Shown: piece after piece, positions 27,084 through 36,025 of the stretch | Numbering within the stretch: position 1 is the first letter of the stretch | Layout: the number at the start of each line of letters is the position of its first letter | NCBI GenBank assembly: GCA_014859445.1 | Contig: JACUUC010000004.1 | Span: 62,001-126,000, forward strand | Length of the DNA: 64,000 nt | Reading direction: 5' to 3' | DNA from: Bacterioplanes sp. | GTDB taxonomy: Bacteria; Pseudomonadota; Gammaproteobacteria; Pseudomonadales; Oceanobacteraceae | Notes under the pieces: model-generated | What the model saw: the letters and a program-made list of their open reading frames with translations, nothing else | Told to the model about the DNA's origin: nothing | Databases searched by the model: none | Made by a program: the position numbers and the translations under genes

Positions 27084-28748
27084 ATGCGTGATGTCAGCAA
27101 CTTGGCATTCAAGGAATTAGTCGAGCATCACCCTAAAGCCATCATGCTGGCTCAACATGGCCCGCGTATTGCCTACGTGAACAAACAGTTTACGCACGTC
27201 ACCGGATACGAACTGCATGAAGTGGTGAACCAAACACCAGCGATGCTGAGCTCGGGGTTGCACAATGCCGCGTTTTATCAACGCATGTGGCAAGACATTG
27301 CTGACAAGCAACGATGGGAAGGATTGATCTGGAATCGTCGTAAAAATGGTGAGCAATACCCACAATGGCTAACCATTTACCCCCTAACGGTTGATCACCA
27401 AACCTGGTACGTGGGAATTTTCTTAGATGTCCATGAAGCGCGCCAACAGAGCGATGGCTTAACCAATCTTGCTTATTTCGATCCACTCACCGGTTTGGCC
27501 AATCGAGCCTTATTCTTAGAGTCGATACATGTGTACATTCATCAATACGATTTGTTTCAACACCCCTTTGCGTTGTTGTTCATTGATCTGGACTTTTTTA
27601 AAGAGGTGAATGACTTACATGGGCACGCCGTTGGCGACCAAGTGCTGCAAGCGGTAGCGCAGCGCTTACAAAACTGCCTACCGAGCGATGCCACTCTTGC
27701 ACGCTTATCCGGCGATGAGTTTGCTGCATTAATCCACCTAACACCCGACACGATCCCGTTACCGAATGTGTGCCAAGCGGTTGTCGATGCCTTCCAACAA
27801 CCCATTCATGTGGCACATCAGCAGCACTACGTGACCACCTCATTGGGAGCCGCATTGTGCCCACAACACAGTCAACAGCACACACGCCTGCTGCAACAAG
27901 CCGATCGCGCCATGTACAGCGCCAAACAAGCGGGGAAATCGTGCTATCGCATTTACAGTGAGCAGGATGCCGAACAGACACAACGTCAACAACGTATTCA
28001 TGAAGCGCTTCGCCATGCCTTAGAAACTGCACCCGAGCAATTTTATGTGGAGTATCAACCTCAGTACCATTTGCCCAGCCAAACCCTAACCGGCCTTGAA
28101 GCCTTAATGCGATGGCACCATCCTGAACTGGGTCAAATCGCGCCGACTGAATTTATTGCCATTGCCGAGCAGCGTGGACTGATTCATGCCGTGAGTGAGT
28201 GCTTAGTGACACGCATCATTCAGGATTTTCATGATCAAGCCAAACCGAAAACACCCAAGCAACTAGCGATCAACATCTCTGCACAACAGATCAACGATAC
28301 ACGCTTGATGTTTCTACTACGTCCCTTACACACATGTCTACAACGATGTGGCTGGCAACTCGAAGTGGAAATCACCGAATCCATGTTAATGAGCATGGGC
28401 AAATCCAGTCTACAACGACTGCATGCACTGCGTGACGAGCAGATTCGCTTAGCCATTGATGATTTTGGCACGGGGTATTCATCGTTGGTGTATCTGCAAA
28501 ACTTACCGGTCGATACACTCAAAATTGATCGCCATTTTATTCAGCAAATGGATGCCAATGATGATCAACGCATTGTGTCTGCCATTTTGAGTTTGGCCAA
28601 ATCTCTGCACTTGTCGGTGTTGGCCGAAGGCATAGAAACCCATGCTCAATTACAAACACTGCAAGCGTTGCAATGCCCACTGGGGCAGGGATATTGGTTC
28701 AGTAAACCCACCCAATTGGACAGTCTATCTGCTGCCCTGCTTGATTGA
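27084..28748 (+). CDS. PAS-GGDEF-EAL cyclic-di-GMP protein
   Basis: A 554-residue cytoplasmic protein. A PAS domain spans about 1-120 (KAIMLAQHGPRIAYVNKQF). The GGDEF domain has SGDEF at 209-213 instead of GGDEF; the DEF core is kept, so weak cyclase activity or GTP-binding regulation is possible. The EAL domain has E339-A340-L341, NISAQQIND, EITESML, IDDFGTGYSSL, LKIDRHFI and LAEGIET intact, so it is probably an active c-di-GMP phosphodiesterase. A GGAG site precedes the start. It diverges from the chemoreceptor gene with a 200-bp gap in which I see no confident promoter. Confidence 0.9.
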   Translation: MRDVSNLAFKELVEHHPKAIMLAQHGPRIAYVNKQFTHVTGYELHEVVNQTPAMLSSGLHNAAFYQRMWQDIADKQRWEGLIWNRRKNGEQYPQWLTIYPLTVDHQTWYVGIFLDVHEARQQSDGLTNLAYFDPLTGLANRALFLESIHVYIHQYDLFQHPFALLFIDLDFFKEVNDLHGHAVGDQVLQAVAQRLQNCLPSDATLARLSGDEFAALIHLTPDTIPLPNVCQAVVDAFQQPIHVAHQQHYVTTSLGAALCPQHSQQHTRLLQQADRAMYSAKQAGKSCYRIYSEQDAEQTQRQQRIHEALRHALETAPEQFYVEYQPQYHLPSQTLTGLEALMRWHHPELGQIAPTEFIAIAEQRGLIHAVSECLVTRIIQDFHDQAKPKTPKQLAINISAQQINDTRLMFLLRPLHTCLQRCGWQLEVEITESMLMSMGKSSLQRLHALRDEQIRLAIDDFGTGYSSLVYLQNLPVDTLKIDRHFIQQMDANDDQRIVSAILSLAKSLHLSVLAEGIETHAQLQTLQALQCPLGQGYWFSKPTQLDSLSAALLD

Positions 28749-28860
28749 GGTCAAGAACCGCTGTGCGTATTTCAACCACCATAGTCGTTTTGCAATAGTT
28801 GGCTTTTTCTGACCAATCATTCGCGATACACCGTCATGATCTTTTTATGTTGTACATTAA

Positions 28861-29874
28861 ATGCCAATGAATCGTCCACACTCTCAGTTTGATGCTTACC
28901 TGCGGCTGCACCGTGCTTCGGCCATAGAATGGCGCGCAGCACTGCAGCGTTTGCAGCTAGCCGAACAGGTGTTTTTTGGCAATCTACGCCAGCCACCAAT
29001 CACCGTCGGCAGTTTATCGACGCTGAATCACGCTCGTGGGCGCATTACATTAGTCACACCGATGGCAGCACACACACTGATCAAGCATCGTCGTAATCAA
29101 ACGCCACTCATCGTCATTCCACGTGCTATCAATGCGCCTGAAGCAACGCTCAATCAAGCGGCCAGCCCACCACTTAACTTACCCATACAATGGATACCGG
29201 CACACACCGAGTTTGAACTCGATTTGCATCCAGGGTACGACTACTGGCTGTTGCAAAGCCATCAGCCCAGCTGCTGCTTACTATTGACCGAGCAGCAACA
29301 ACAAACGATTCGACATCATTTTCAAACATTTTTGCAGGAACACCATTTCAGCAAAGATCATCAGCACTCAGAGCAGCTGGTACAACACCTGTTTGATCAG
29401 ATCGCGGCCAGCTTATATTCACCACAATCCATGCCGCTGACATTGACGGAAAAACCACTCGATAACCGCATCAAAAAAGCGTTGCATAAACTGGAGCACG
29501 ATCGAGAGTGGTCGTTTGATTTGGCCGAGCTGGCCTCATTGGCGGGCGTCAGCGAACGCAACTTGTATTATTTGATGAAAAACCACATTGGCATGACGCC
29601 TTATGTGTACTACCAACGCATTCGCTTACTGCGAGTACGGCAACGATTGGTCGATTGCCAATGCGATGTACCGCATGTGTCGTGGTATGCCGGTCATGAA
29701 GGGTTCTCGCACTTAGGACGATTTGCCGCACTCTTTCGTAAACACTTTGGCGAATTGCCGAGCGAAACCATTCAGTGGCGACGCTCACTGACTCAGGTTG
29801 ACAGCTCAGAGACCGAGGATGTCATACCCTTTCATCGAATAGCTCCCCAGCCGAAATCGGGCGCGGCATGCTGA
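28861..29874 (+). CDS. AraC family transcriptional regulator
   Basis: A 337-residue regulator. The C-terminal third contains two helix-turn-helix motifs typical of AraC/XylS proteins: WSFDLAELASLAGVSERNLYYLM (bounded near residues 215-237) and a second ending GHEGFSHLGRFAALFRKHFG. The N-terminal 180 residues look like a small-molecule-binding AraC_binding_2 cupin-type domain. The effector and targets are unknown. Either ATG at 28861 or 28867 could be the start. Its last 53 bases overlap the end of the convergent SprA-like gene. Confidence 0.85.
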   Translation: MPMNRPHSQFDAYLRLHRASAIEWRAALQRLQLAEQVFFGNLRQPPITVGSLSTLNHARGRITLVTPMAAHTLIKHRRNQTPLIVIPRAINAPEATLNQAASPPLNLPIQWIPAHTEFELDLHPGYDYWLLQSHQPSCCLLLTEQQQQTIRHHFQTFLQEHHFSKDHQHSEQLVQHLFDQIAASLYSPQSMPLTLTEKPLDNRIKKALHKLEHDREWSFDLAELASLAGVSERNLYYLMKNHIGMTPYVYYQRIRLLRVRQRLVDCQCDVPHVSWYAGHEGFSHLGRFAALFRKHFGELPSETIQWRRSLTQVDSSETEDVIPFHRIAPQPKSGAAC

Positions 29875-30763
29875 TGCGCAACAAGGTTTCATTAATGCGT
29901 TGCAGCTTGTTGTTGAACTCGGCAAAGCGCTCTGCAGCACTCACTCGCTCATCTTGCTCTTCTTTCTTATCTGCTTTTTCTTGACGCTTACGCGCGTCAT
30001 CGCGCTCCGCTTTCAGCTCATCGCGTTGCTGCTGGCGCGCATCGGCTTCGGCACTGGCTTGCGCACGTTGCTGCTGTTGAATCTCGGCTTGCGCTTGCGC
30101 GGCTTGCTGTGCAGCTTGAGCAGCCACTTGTCGATCTTGTGTGGACGGCTCAGCGGGGGCTAACGCTGCACGTTGGACCAGTTGCATTTTTTCTAAGGTG
30201 GCTTGCGGATCGCCCTGTACAGGGCTGACATCAATTTGAACTTCGCCGCCCACGGCGTAACGCACACCGTCAGGGCCTTTTTGATAGGTATAACTTGGCG
30301 CGCTGGCTAATGAGCCTCCCACACTGGCATGGGCTTGCTCGTGCGCTTTGACTTCTTGGTCACGCTGTTTTAATTCGCGCAGCATCTGCAATTCCGCTTG
30401 CTCTTGCGCCTCTTGCTGACGTGCCTGTAAAGCCGATTGTTCCGTTGACTCTGTCACTGGTGCGTTGGTATCCGTCGATGCGCTGAGGTTTCCTTCACTC
30501 GCATTGTCCTCGGCATTATCCGTGTTCGATGCAGGCTGTTTAGCGGGCTCTTGGCGAGAAGGGATTATGGGCGACTCCATATCGGCCATACCACCTAATA
30601 AGCGCCGACCTTCGGCGCTGATGGATACACTGTCGGGCGCTTCAAGTGGTGCAAATGCGGCATTGCCAGTGAGTTCATTGCCGCTTCGCGCAGTACGCTC
30701 CGTCATCACAACGGGCGCGCTGTTGGCAACCGTAGTTTGGACAGACGTACTGGAGAGTTGCAT
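29822..30763 (-). CDS. SprA-related putative metalloprotease (CJM1_0395 family)
   Basis: A 313-residue protein with a low-complexity N-terminus, then the zinc-protease-like motif HEQAH at 141-145 followed by ASVGGSLASAPSYTYQKGPDG and GGEVQIDVSPVQGDP, the conserved block of the SprA-related family. The C-terminal third is a long Gln/Ala/Glu/Arg coiled coil. The N-terminus includes DSVSISAEGRRLL, a segment reminiscent of those in flagellum-associated proteins, and there is no signal peptide. Family members are poorly characterised; peptidase activity is predicted only. It follows a small flagellar rod-like gene with a 13-base gap on the same strand. Confidence 0.75.
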   Translation of the reverse strand: MQLSSTSVQTTVANSAPVVMTERTARSGNELTGNAAFAPLEAPDSVSISAEGRRLLGGMADMESPIIPSRQEPAKQPASNTDNAEDNASEGNLSASTDTNAPVTESTEQSALQARQQEAQEQAELQMLRELKQRDQEVKAHEQAHASVGGSLASAPSYTYQKGPDGVRYAVGGEVQIDVSPVQGDPQATLEKMQLVQRAALAPAEPSTQDRQVAAQAAQQAAQAQAEIQQQQRAQASAEADARQQQRDELKAERDDARKRQEKADKKEEQDERVSAAERFAEFNNKLQRINETLLRISMPRPISAGELFDERV

Positions 30764-30776
30764 AGATCACCTCACA

Positions 30777-31028
30777 TTACGCTTGAATGTCGATGATCGA
30801 ACCCAGCGTTTTATCCGCCGCTTGCATGACTTTGGCGTTCATTTCGACACTGCGCTCGCCTTGTTTCAAATCGGTCATGGCTTCGGCCACATCACCCGTG
30901 CCTTCCACTGGGCGCGACGTCGTCGCTTCGACTACACGTTCGGCCGCACGACTGACTTGCTCGGTACCTTGATTGATGCCGGTAGCCGCCGTCGTAAACG
31001 CTGACCCCATGGTTGAACCAATATTCAT
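30777..31028 (-). CDS. Small flagellar-rod-like protein (FlgC/FlgE C-terminal type)
   Basis: 83 residues from ATG 31028, which has GGAGG five bases upstream; the GTG at 31034 lies too close to that site. The protein begins MNIGSTMGSAFTTAATGINQ and ends with DLKQGERSVEMNAKVM followed by ADKTLGSIIDIQA. This pattern is that of the C-terminal helices of flagellar rod and hook proteins, in which a short N-terminal helix pairs with the last helix. Here the large middle domain is missing, so it is either a minimal family member or a secreted regulator. It probably forms an operon with the SprA-like gene. Confidence 0.7.
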   Translation of the reverse strand: MNIGSTMGSAFTTAATGINQGTEQVSRAAERVVEATTSRPVEGTGDVAEAMTDLKQGERSVEMNAKVMQAADKTLGSIIDIQA

Positions 31029-31057
31029 AAACACCTCCGCCGATTGTCGCTATCTCA

Positions 31058-31076
31058 TTGGTTATAATTTAACCAA
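31058..31076. repeat. Inverted repeat between bioB and the flagellar-like gene
   Basis: TTGGTTA (31058-31064) and TAACCAA (31070-31076) flank a 5-base AT spacer, 29 bases upstream of the small gene's start. A TATAAT-like core overlaps it. No T run follows on the transcribed strand, so an operator is more likely than a terminator. Confidence 0.45.
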
Positions 31077-31111
31077 TTTTACATCCATTGACCAGCCTCT
31101 TTTTCAGATTG

Positions 31112-32149
31112 TCAGGACTGACAGCCAACCAAGGATGCGTCATGGTACACACTAGGACGCACTGAATGCGCTTCGGGTTCCTTCTTGCCGGTATGAATGC
31201 CCAGCTTTGCAAACAACGCTCGATCTCGCTCGATGGCTGGGTTACCAGTGGTTAGTAAGCAATCGCCATAAAACAGCGAATTAGCCCCGGCAAAAAAACA
31301 CAACGCTTGCTGTTCATCCGACATTTGCTCGCGCCCTGCGCTCAAACGCACATACGAGTAGGGCATCATCAATCGCGCCAAAGCGATCATGCGCACAAAA
31401 TCCAACGGCTCCACATCGTCTACCGATTCAAGCGGTGTGCCTGTTACCTTGACTAATTGATTGATCGGGACAGACTCCGGATGCATTGGTAAATTCGCCA
31501 ACTGCACCAACAAGCCGAGTCGATCCGAGAGCGCCTCGCCCATACCCACGATACCGCCTGAGCACACTTTCATACCGGCCGTACGCACACGTTCGATGGT
31601 CGCCAAGCGATCGCTGTATTGCCGGGTACTGATGATTTCGCCGTAATATTCTGGCGAGGTATCCAAGTTATGGTTGTAATAATCCAGCCCTGCGTCGGCC
31701 AGCGCGGCCGTTTGTTCATCATTCAACATGCCTAACGTCATGCAGGTTTCTAACCCCAATGCCTTGACGCCGCGCACCATGGCCAGCACCGCAGGCATGT
31801 CTTTACGCTTAGGCGAACGCCAAGCGGCCCCCATACAAAAACGCGATGCACCGGCCTGTTTGGCGGCTTCGGCTTTCTCCAACACCTCTTGCACCGCCAA
31901 CAGTGCTTCGGCCTCTAAGCCCGTGTCATAGCGCGTGCTTTGTGGGCAGTATTGGCAATCTTCTGGGCAGGCACCGGTTTTGATCGACAGCAAGGTGCTG
32001 ACCTGCATCTGATTGGCATCAAATACCGCTCGATGCTGCTGATGGGCACGAAATAGCAACTCATTGAACGGCAAATCCCATAATGCCTGCGCCTCAGCCA
32101 GCGTCCAATCGTGTCGTACTTTCTTCGTAGTTTGGGTAGAAATAGGCAT
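31112..32149 (-). CDS. bioB: Biotin synthase
   Basis: 345 residues from ATG 32149; a GTG at 32152 is one codon upstream. The radical-SAM cluster motif CPEDCQYC lies in [14 protein letters not shown] near residue 60, and the [2Fe-2S] ligand region includes [23 protein letters not shown] and RLSAGREQM are family hallmarks. It inserts sulfur into dethiobiotin. Other bio genes are absent from this window, so bioB stands apart from bioFHCD here. It diverges from comF across a 68-base region with a long dyad. Confidence 0.96.
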   Translation of the reverse strand: MPISTQTTKKVRHDWTLAEAQALWDLPFNELLFRAHQQHRAVFDANQMQVSTLLSIKTGACPEDCQYCPQSTRYDTGLEAEALLAVQEVLEKAEAAKQAGASRFCMGAAWRSPKRKDMPAVLAMVRGVKALGLETCMTLGMLNDEQTAALADAGLDYYNHNLDTSPEYYGEIISTRQYSDRLATIERVRTAGMKVCSGGIVGMGEALSDRLGLLVQLANLPMHPESVPINQLVKVTGTPLESVDDVEPLDFVRMIALARLMMPYSYVRLSAGREQMSDEQQALCFFAGANSLFYGDCLLTTGNPAIERDRALFAKLGIHTGKKEPEAHSVRPSVYHDASLVGCQS

Positions 32150-32151
32150 CA

Positions 32152-32201
32152 CTGCGTCGCTCGTTGAATTACCTTAGAACCATCATGGTAGAGCGACGCA
32201 G
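32152..32201. promoter_or_regulatory. Perfect 11-bp inverted repeat in the bioB-comF divergent region
   Basis: CTGCGTCGCTC (32152-32162) and GAGCGACGCAG (32191-32201) are perfect reverse complements 28 bases apart, with nested TACC/GGTA and ACCAT-C-ATGGT dyads inside. The right arm runs into the AGGAGG ribosome site of comF (32200-32205). It does not match the BirA biotin operator as I know it. It could be an operator or a leader hairpin. Confidence 0.6.
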
Positions 32202-32217
32202 GAGGCACGCAACTTCT

Positions 32218-32970
32218 ATGAATAGTCTTGTCAACCAGTGGTTACAAACCATACGTTTGTCAACAAAGCGACTGCAACAACCCATCGCCCGCATGCTGCT
32301 TGCGCAAGCACATTGTGCATGCTGTGGTGACTCGTCAGGTCAGCACCCTTTCTTATGCGATGCCTGCTTTCCGCATTTGCCTATCAATCATCCGGCCTGT
32401 GTGCAATGCGCTGAACCCCTCGTATCGTTACAATCGGGGCTTCGTTGCGGTCGCTGCCAGCGTCGACCTCCGGCCTTTGATTACAGCCATTGCAGCTGGC
32501 AATTTACATCCCCCGTCGATCACTGGATTCGCCTGTGTAAAGACCGTCACGACACGCTCTGGTTAAGACGCTTAGCCCACCTCATGAACAGCCATCCCCC
32601 TGCACAATTAGCTCAGGTGGATGGCTTGGTGTTTATTCCTAGCAGTCGCCAGCATCTGTGGCAGCGGGGTTTCAACATGGCGGAATACCTGGCTCAACAC
32701 GTATCCCGTACTTGGGGGATCCCGATTCGCAAACAGACGTTGTACAAACAGCACAGTAACGATCAGCGTGGCCTGAGCGCTCAACAACGTCGACTGAATT
32801 TACGCCATAGCCTTCACAGCGGACAGCAATCATTGCACGGTCAGCATCTCTTGTTAATTGACGACGTCATGACCACCGGAGCCACCATGAGCGTCGCCGC
32901 CGAACACTTAAAACAGCAAGGGGCTCGCATTGTTGGCTGCTGGTGTCTAGCACGCACCGTATTGCGTTAA
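32218..32970 (+). CDS. ComF family protein (phosphoribosyltransferase fold)
   Basis: 250 residues from ATG 32218, chosen because AGGAGG at 32200-32205 precedes it; a longer frame from 32164 lies in the regulatory dyad. A zinc-ribbon-like N-terminus shows four cysteine pairs (CACC, CDAC, CVQC, CGRC). The phosphoribosyltransferase domain has the PRPP-binding LLIDDVMTTGATMSVAA signature near residue 220, and RGFNMAEYLA and QRGLSAQQRRLNL are typical of ComF. ComF proteins are needed for DNA uptake in competent bacteria, although the reaction is not known. Confidence 0.9.
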   Translation: MNSLVNQWLQTIRLSTKRLQQPIARMLLAQAHCACCGDSSGQHPFLCDACFPHLPINHPACVQCAEPLVSLQSGLRCGRCQRRPPAFDYSHCSWQFTSPVDHWIRLCKDRHDTLWLRRLAHLMNSHPPAQLAQVDGLVFIPSSRQHLWQRGFNMAEYLAQHVSRTWGIPIRKQTLYKQHSNDQRGLSAQQRRLNLRHSLHSGQQSLHGQHLLLIDDVMTTGATMSVAAEHLKQQGARIVGCWCLARTVLR

Positions 32971-33011
32971 CGCGAGCTGTGGCATACTGGCGTTTTTTGG
33001 GAAGCCAATTC

Positions 33012-33995
33012 ATGACATCCTCTCATCCTTATGAACTGCTAAGCCCCGACGTGGTGATGGATGCCATCGAGTCGCTTGGCTACGTGTGTGATGCCCGAAT
33101 CTTTCCCTTGAATAGCTACGAAAATCGGGTTTACCAAGTGGGCCTTGAAGACGACACGCCCATCATCGCCAAGTTTTATCGCCCTGCGCGTTGGTCAAAG
33201 GCCGCCATTCAAGAAGAACACGATTTCTTGCAAGAATTACACGACGCTGAACTGCCGGTTGTCGCGCCCTTACGTATCGATGGAGAAAGCGTTTTTACGT
33301 GGCAAGGTTTTTATTTCGCGCTATTTCCTCGTCGTGGCGGACAAGCACCGGAGTTTAGCCGCGACGACGATCTGGAACTGATGGGACGCTGGTTAGGTCG
33401 ACTGCATCAAATCGGCTCGGCTCAGCCTTTTCAACATCGCTCGACGTTAAATCCGCTGCATGACATGCAACAGGCACAAGAGATTGTTCTCCGTAGCCCT
33501 TGTCTACCGGCAGACTATCGCGACCTGTACCGCGATCTAACCAACCACATCGTGCAATGGTTAACGCAACACGGACAACACTCGGATCACATCTCGTTGC
33601 GTTTGCATGGCGATCTACACAGTGGCAATGCCCTATTGCGTGACGATGTATTGTATTTGGTGGACTTTGATGACTGCTGCCAAGGGCCTGCCATGCAAGA
33701 CATTTGGATGCTGCTGAGCGGTAATCAGCAGGAACAACAACAGCAACTGCACATCATTGCCGATGGCTACAACGTGTTTCGGCCGTTTCCTAAGCACGAA
33801 ATTCCACTGATCGAGACATTACGCACACGGCGCATTGTGAAGCACGCAGCCTGGTTGTGCTCACGTTGGGACGATCCTGCGTTTCCGGTCGCCTTTCCAT
33901 GGTTTGCCGATGGACGATTTTGGGGTGACCACATTTTATCGCTACGCGAACAAATCGCTGCCCTGCAAGAACCAGCGCTCGCCTTTTACGATTAA
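33012..33995 (+). CDS. srkA: Stress response serine/threonine protein kinase SrkA (YihE)
   Basis: 327 residues from ATG 33012; the frame is open upstream into comF but MTSSHPYELL is the natural start. The protein is an APH-fold kinase of the RdoA/YihE type: NSYENRVYQVGLED, IAKFYRPARWSKAAI, the catalytic LHGDLHSGNALL and the metal-binding VDFDDCCQGPAMQDIW are all intact. SrkA counteracts stress-induced programmed death in enterics. It lies 41 bases after comF. Confidence 0.92.
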   Translation: MTSSHPYELLSPDVVMDAIESLGYVCDARIFPLNSYENRVYQVGLEDDTPIIAKFYRPARWSKAAIQEEHDFLQELHDAELPVVAPLRIDGESVFTWQGFYFALFPRRGGQAPEFSRDDDLELMGRWLGRLHQIGSAQPFQHRSTLNPLHDMQQAQEIVLRSPCLPADYRDLYRDLTNHIVQWLTQHGQHSDHISLRLHGDLHSGNALLRDDVLYLVDFDDCCQGPAMQDIWMLLSGNQQEQQQQLHIIADGYNVFRPFPKHEIPLIETLRTRRIVKHAAWLCSRWDDPAFPVAFPWFADGRFWGDHILSLREQIAALQEPALAFYD

Positions 33996-34024
33996 ACATT
34001 CCATACCTTGATAAGGAGCCGCGT

Positions 34025-34525
34025 ATGAAGTCGCTGATATTAACAACCGGATTGGTTGCTGCTTGTTTTACTCAACCCTTACTGGCTACCCCAATGGGAA
34101 CACCGTCATTACCTTGGCAAGCAGGCATTAACCTTGGCCAACATGTGTTTGATTCGCCCTTCAGTAGTGACAACCGCAGCGCCACAGGCTTTGGCTTATT
34201 CGTTGGCTACGAGCTTGAGAACGCGATCAACGATGTGCGATCAACCGTTGAAGTTGGCTACACACAAACAGACGATTTTTACCGTGATAGCGATACCGAC
34301 ATCACCAGTTTTTGGGTGGCCGGTGTTCTGCAAAAACGATTACCCGAACTGAACCCTAACTTCTACGTTGTCGGACGCTTCGGACTGGATTTAGGCGATG
34401 ACGATGGCCTGCTGATGGGCTTTGGCGTGGCCATGCAACATCAGGCCAACATCGCGACTCGTGCTGAGTTCATTAACAAAGACACCACCAAAGTGTATCA
34501 ACTGAGCCTACTGTTTTCTTTTTGA
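34025..34525 (+). CDS. Small outer-membrane beta-barrel protein, unknown function
   Basis: A 166-residue protein with a signal peptide (cleavage near LLATP-M, residues 1-20) and the alternating pattern of an 8-strand barrel: FGLFVGYELE, STVEVGYTQTDDF, FYVVGRFGLDLGDDDGLLMGFGVAM, ending in LSLLFSF with a terminal phenylalanine. It looks like an OmpA/OmpW-sized barrel or an outer-membrane-beta-barrel family protein. An AAGGAG site precedes the ATG. It lies 29 bases after srkA and is followed by a bidirectional terminator. Confidence 0.7.
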   Translation: MKSLILTTGLVAACFTQPLLATPMGTPSLPWQAGINLGQHVFDSPFSSDNRSATGFGLFVGYELENAINDVRSTVEVGYTQTDDFYRDSDTDITSFWVAGVLQKRLPELNPNFYVVGRFGLDLGDDDGLLMGFGVAMQHQANIATRAEFINKDTTKVYQLSLLFSF

Positions 34526-34578
34526 TGACTACCAATTGCGGTTAGGTTCGCATTCACCATTTACGTTATCGCAAACAA

Positions 34579-34604
34579 AAAAAGGAGGCCTAGGCCTCCT
34601 TTTT
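34579..34604. terminator. Bidirectional terminator between barrel gene and DUF1329 gene
   Basis: A perfect palindrome with 12-base arms (34579-34590 and 34593-34604), GC core GGAGGCC and A/T tails on both sides, serves the rightward barrel gene and the leftward DUF1329 gene. Confidence 0.93.
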
Positions 34605-34624
34605 CTGTTTCACCTGCTTACCAC

Positions 34625-35986
34625 TTAGCGAACACCAGAGCGACGCAAAGCAGCGGGGGTGTAGTCATCGGACGAACGTTGGAAACCAAACTCATACGAT
34701 GAAGGTTCTTCGTTATCCAAACCCAGTGCCAAGTAACGGCCGGAGTTCAAATCGTACAGTACTTCAATGGCATACCAAGGCACCAATTGATCGTAGTACA
34801 TCAAGCTATGCGCTTCTGCAACACGCCATAGTGAACCACGACCATCATAGTGATCGATCACTACTGCTTGCCATGTGTCTTCATCGATGAAGAAAGTACG
34901 CTGAGCATAGATATGACGCTTACCTTCTTGCAGGGTTGCCTTCACTTCCCATACACGATGCAATTCGTAGCGCGCCAAATCTTGGTTGATGTGACCAGCC
35001 TTGATGATGTCGCCATACTTCAACGCCGGATCTTTCAACTTGTACGAGTTGTAAGGAATGTAAATTTCACGCTTGCCAACCAATTCCCAGTCATAACGAT
35101 CAGGAGCACCGTTGAACATGTCGAGGTTGTCCGCCGTACGTAAACCATCGGCTGCTGTACCAGGACCGTCGTACGATACCTGTGGCGCCAAACGTACGCG
35201 ACGTTGACCGGCGTTATAAACCCATGCTTTACGAGGTTCTTTTACTTGGTCAATCGTTTCGTGAACCAACAACACGTTACCGGCCAAACGCGCTGGCGAT
35301 AATACGTCTTGCTTGAAGTAGAACAACACGTTGGAATCGCCGCTGGTATCGGCATCAGACAACTTATTACGGAAGGTAAATTCGTCTTGGAAACGAACCA
35401 CCGTGAAGTCGCCATTGACCTGAGGTGTTACCTGACCGATAACACGCTTCACGCTACCACCGCGATAACGCGTGATGTGGTTCCAAATCACTTCGACACC
35501 GGCCTTCGGAATCGGGAAAGGAACACCTTCAACGTAGTTTTCTAAGCCGTTACCGCCTTCCACCAACTTGGTGTTAGTCGCATTACGTTTGGTCGCATCG
35601 TAAATAAATTGTGGATACGCGGCCGTACGACGAGTCTCGTACACCGGCATGCGATACGTTTCAGGGTACTTTTCAAACATGGCCTTTTGACCTGGGGTCA
35701 AGTTGTCTGCGTACTCTTTGTAGTTTTGAGCGGTAATCACAAACTTCACTTGATCATTCGGGAATGGATCAACCGGCTTACCACCGTCAACAAAGTTTGC
35801 TGGTGGCGTTGTTAGGCCACCGGTCCAGGCAGGGATAACACCCGAACCCGCCATTTCGGCACCAATTGGGGTTAACTCATTACCCAACTTCGCCGCTTCT
35901 GCTTCTGATACTGCCGCATGTGCAGTGCCCATCATCATGGACAGCGCTAATGCGCTGCCCCATGTTTTGTAGAATTTATTCAACAT
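34625..35986 (-). CDS. DUF1329 domain-containing periplasmic protein
   Basis: 453 residues from ATG 35986 (AGAGG upstream), giving a signal peptide ending GTAHA. Family hallmarks are ELTPIGAEMAGS, IPAWTGGLT, the repeated YDG and KREIYIPYNSYKL stretches and YAQRTFFIDEDTWQAVVIDHYD. The fold is outer-membrane-lipoprotein-carrier-like (LolA/LolB-like), so a role in moving lipid or hydrophobic material across the periplasm is plausible but unproven. It is the third gene of a leftward cluster after a VolA-like lipase and a DUF1302 protein, a known pairing for the DUF1302/DUF1329 families. Confidence 0.88.
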   Translation of the reverse strand: MLNKFYKTWGSALALSMMMGTAHAAVSEAEAAKLGNELTPIGAEMAGSGVIPAWTGGLTTPPANFVDGGKPVDPFPNDQVKFVITAQNYKEYADNLTPGQKAMFEKYPETYRMPVYETRRTAAYPQFIYDATKRNATNTKLVEGGNGLENYVEGVPFPIPKAGVEVIWNHITRYRGGSVKRVIGQVTPQVNGDFTVVRFQDEFTFRNKLSDADTSGDSNVLFYFKQDVLSPARLAGNVLLVHETIDQVKEPRKAWVYNAGQRRVRLAPQVSYDGPGTAADGLRTADNLDMFNGAPDRYDWELVGKREIYIPYNSYKLKDPALKYGDIIKAGHINQDLARYELHRVWEVKATLQEGKRHIYAQRTFFIDEDTWQAVVIDHYDGRGSLWRVAEAHSLMYYDQLVPWYAIEVLYDLNSGRYLALGLDNEEPSSYEFGFQRSSDDYTPAALRRSGVR

Positions 35987-36025
35987 AATGTATAAACCTC
36001 TTAACAATAATCCGTATTGTATCGA

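Noticed and set aside
31058..31076. Terminator for bioB at the inverted repeat
   Set aside because: No T run on the bioB-sense strand; operator role is more likely.
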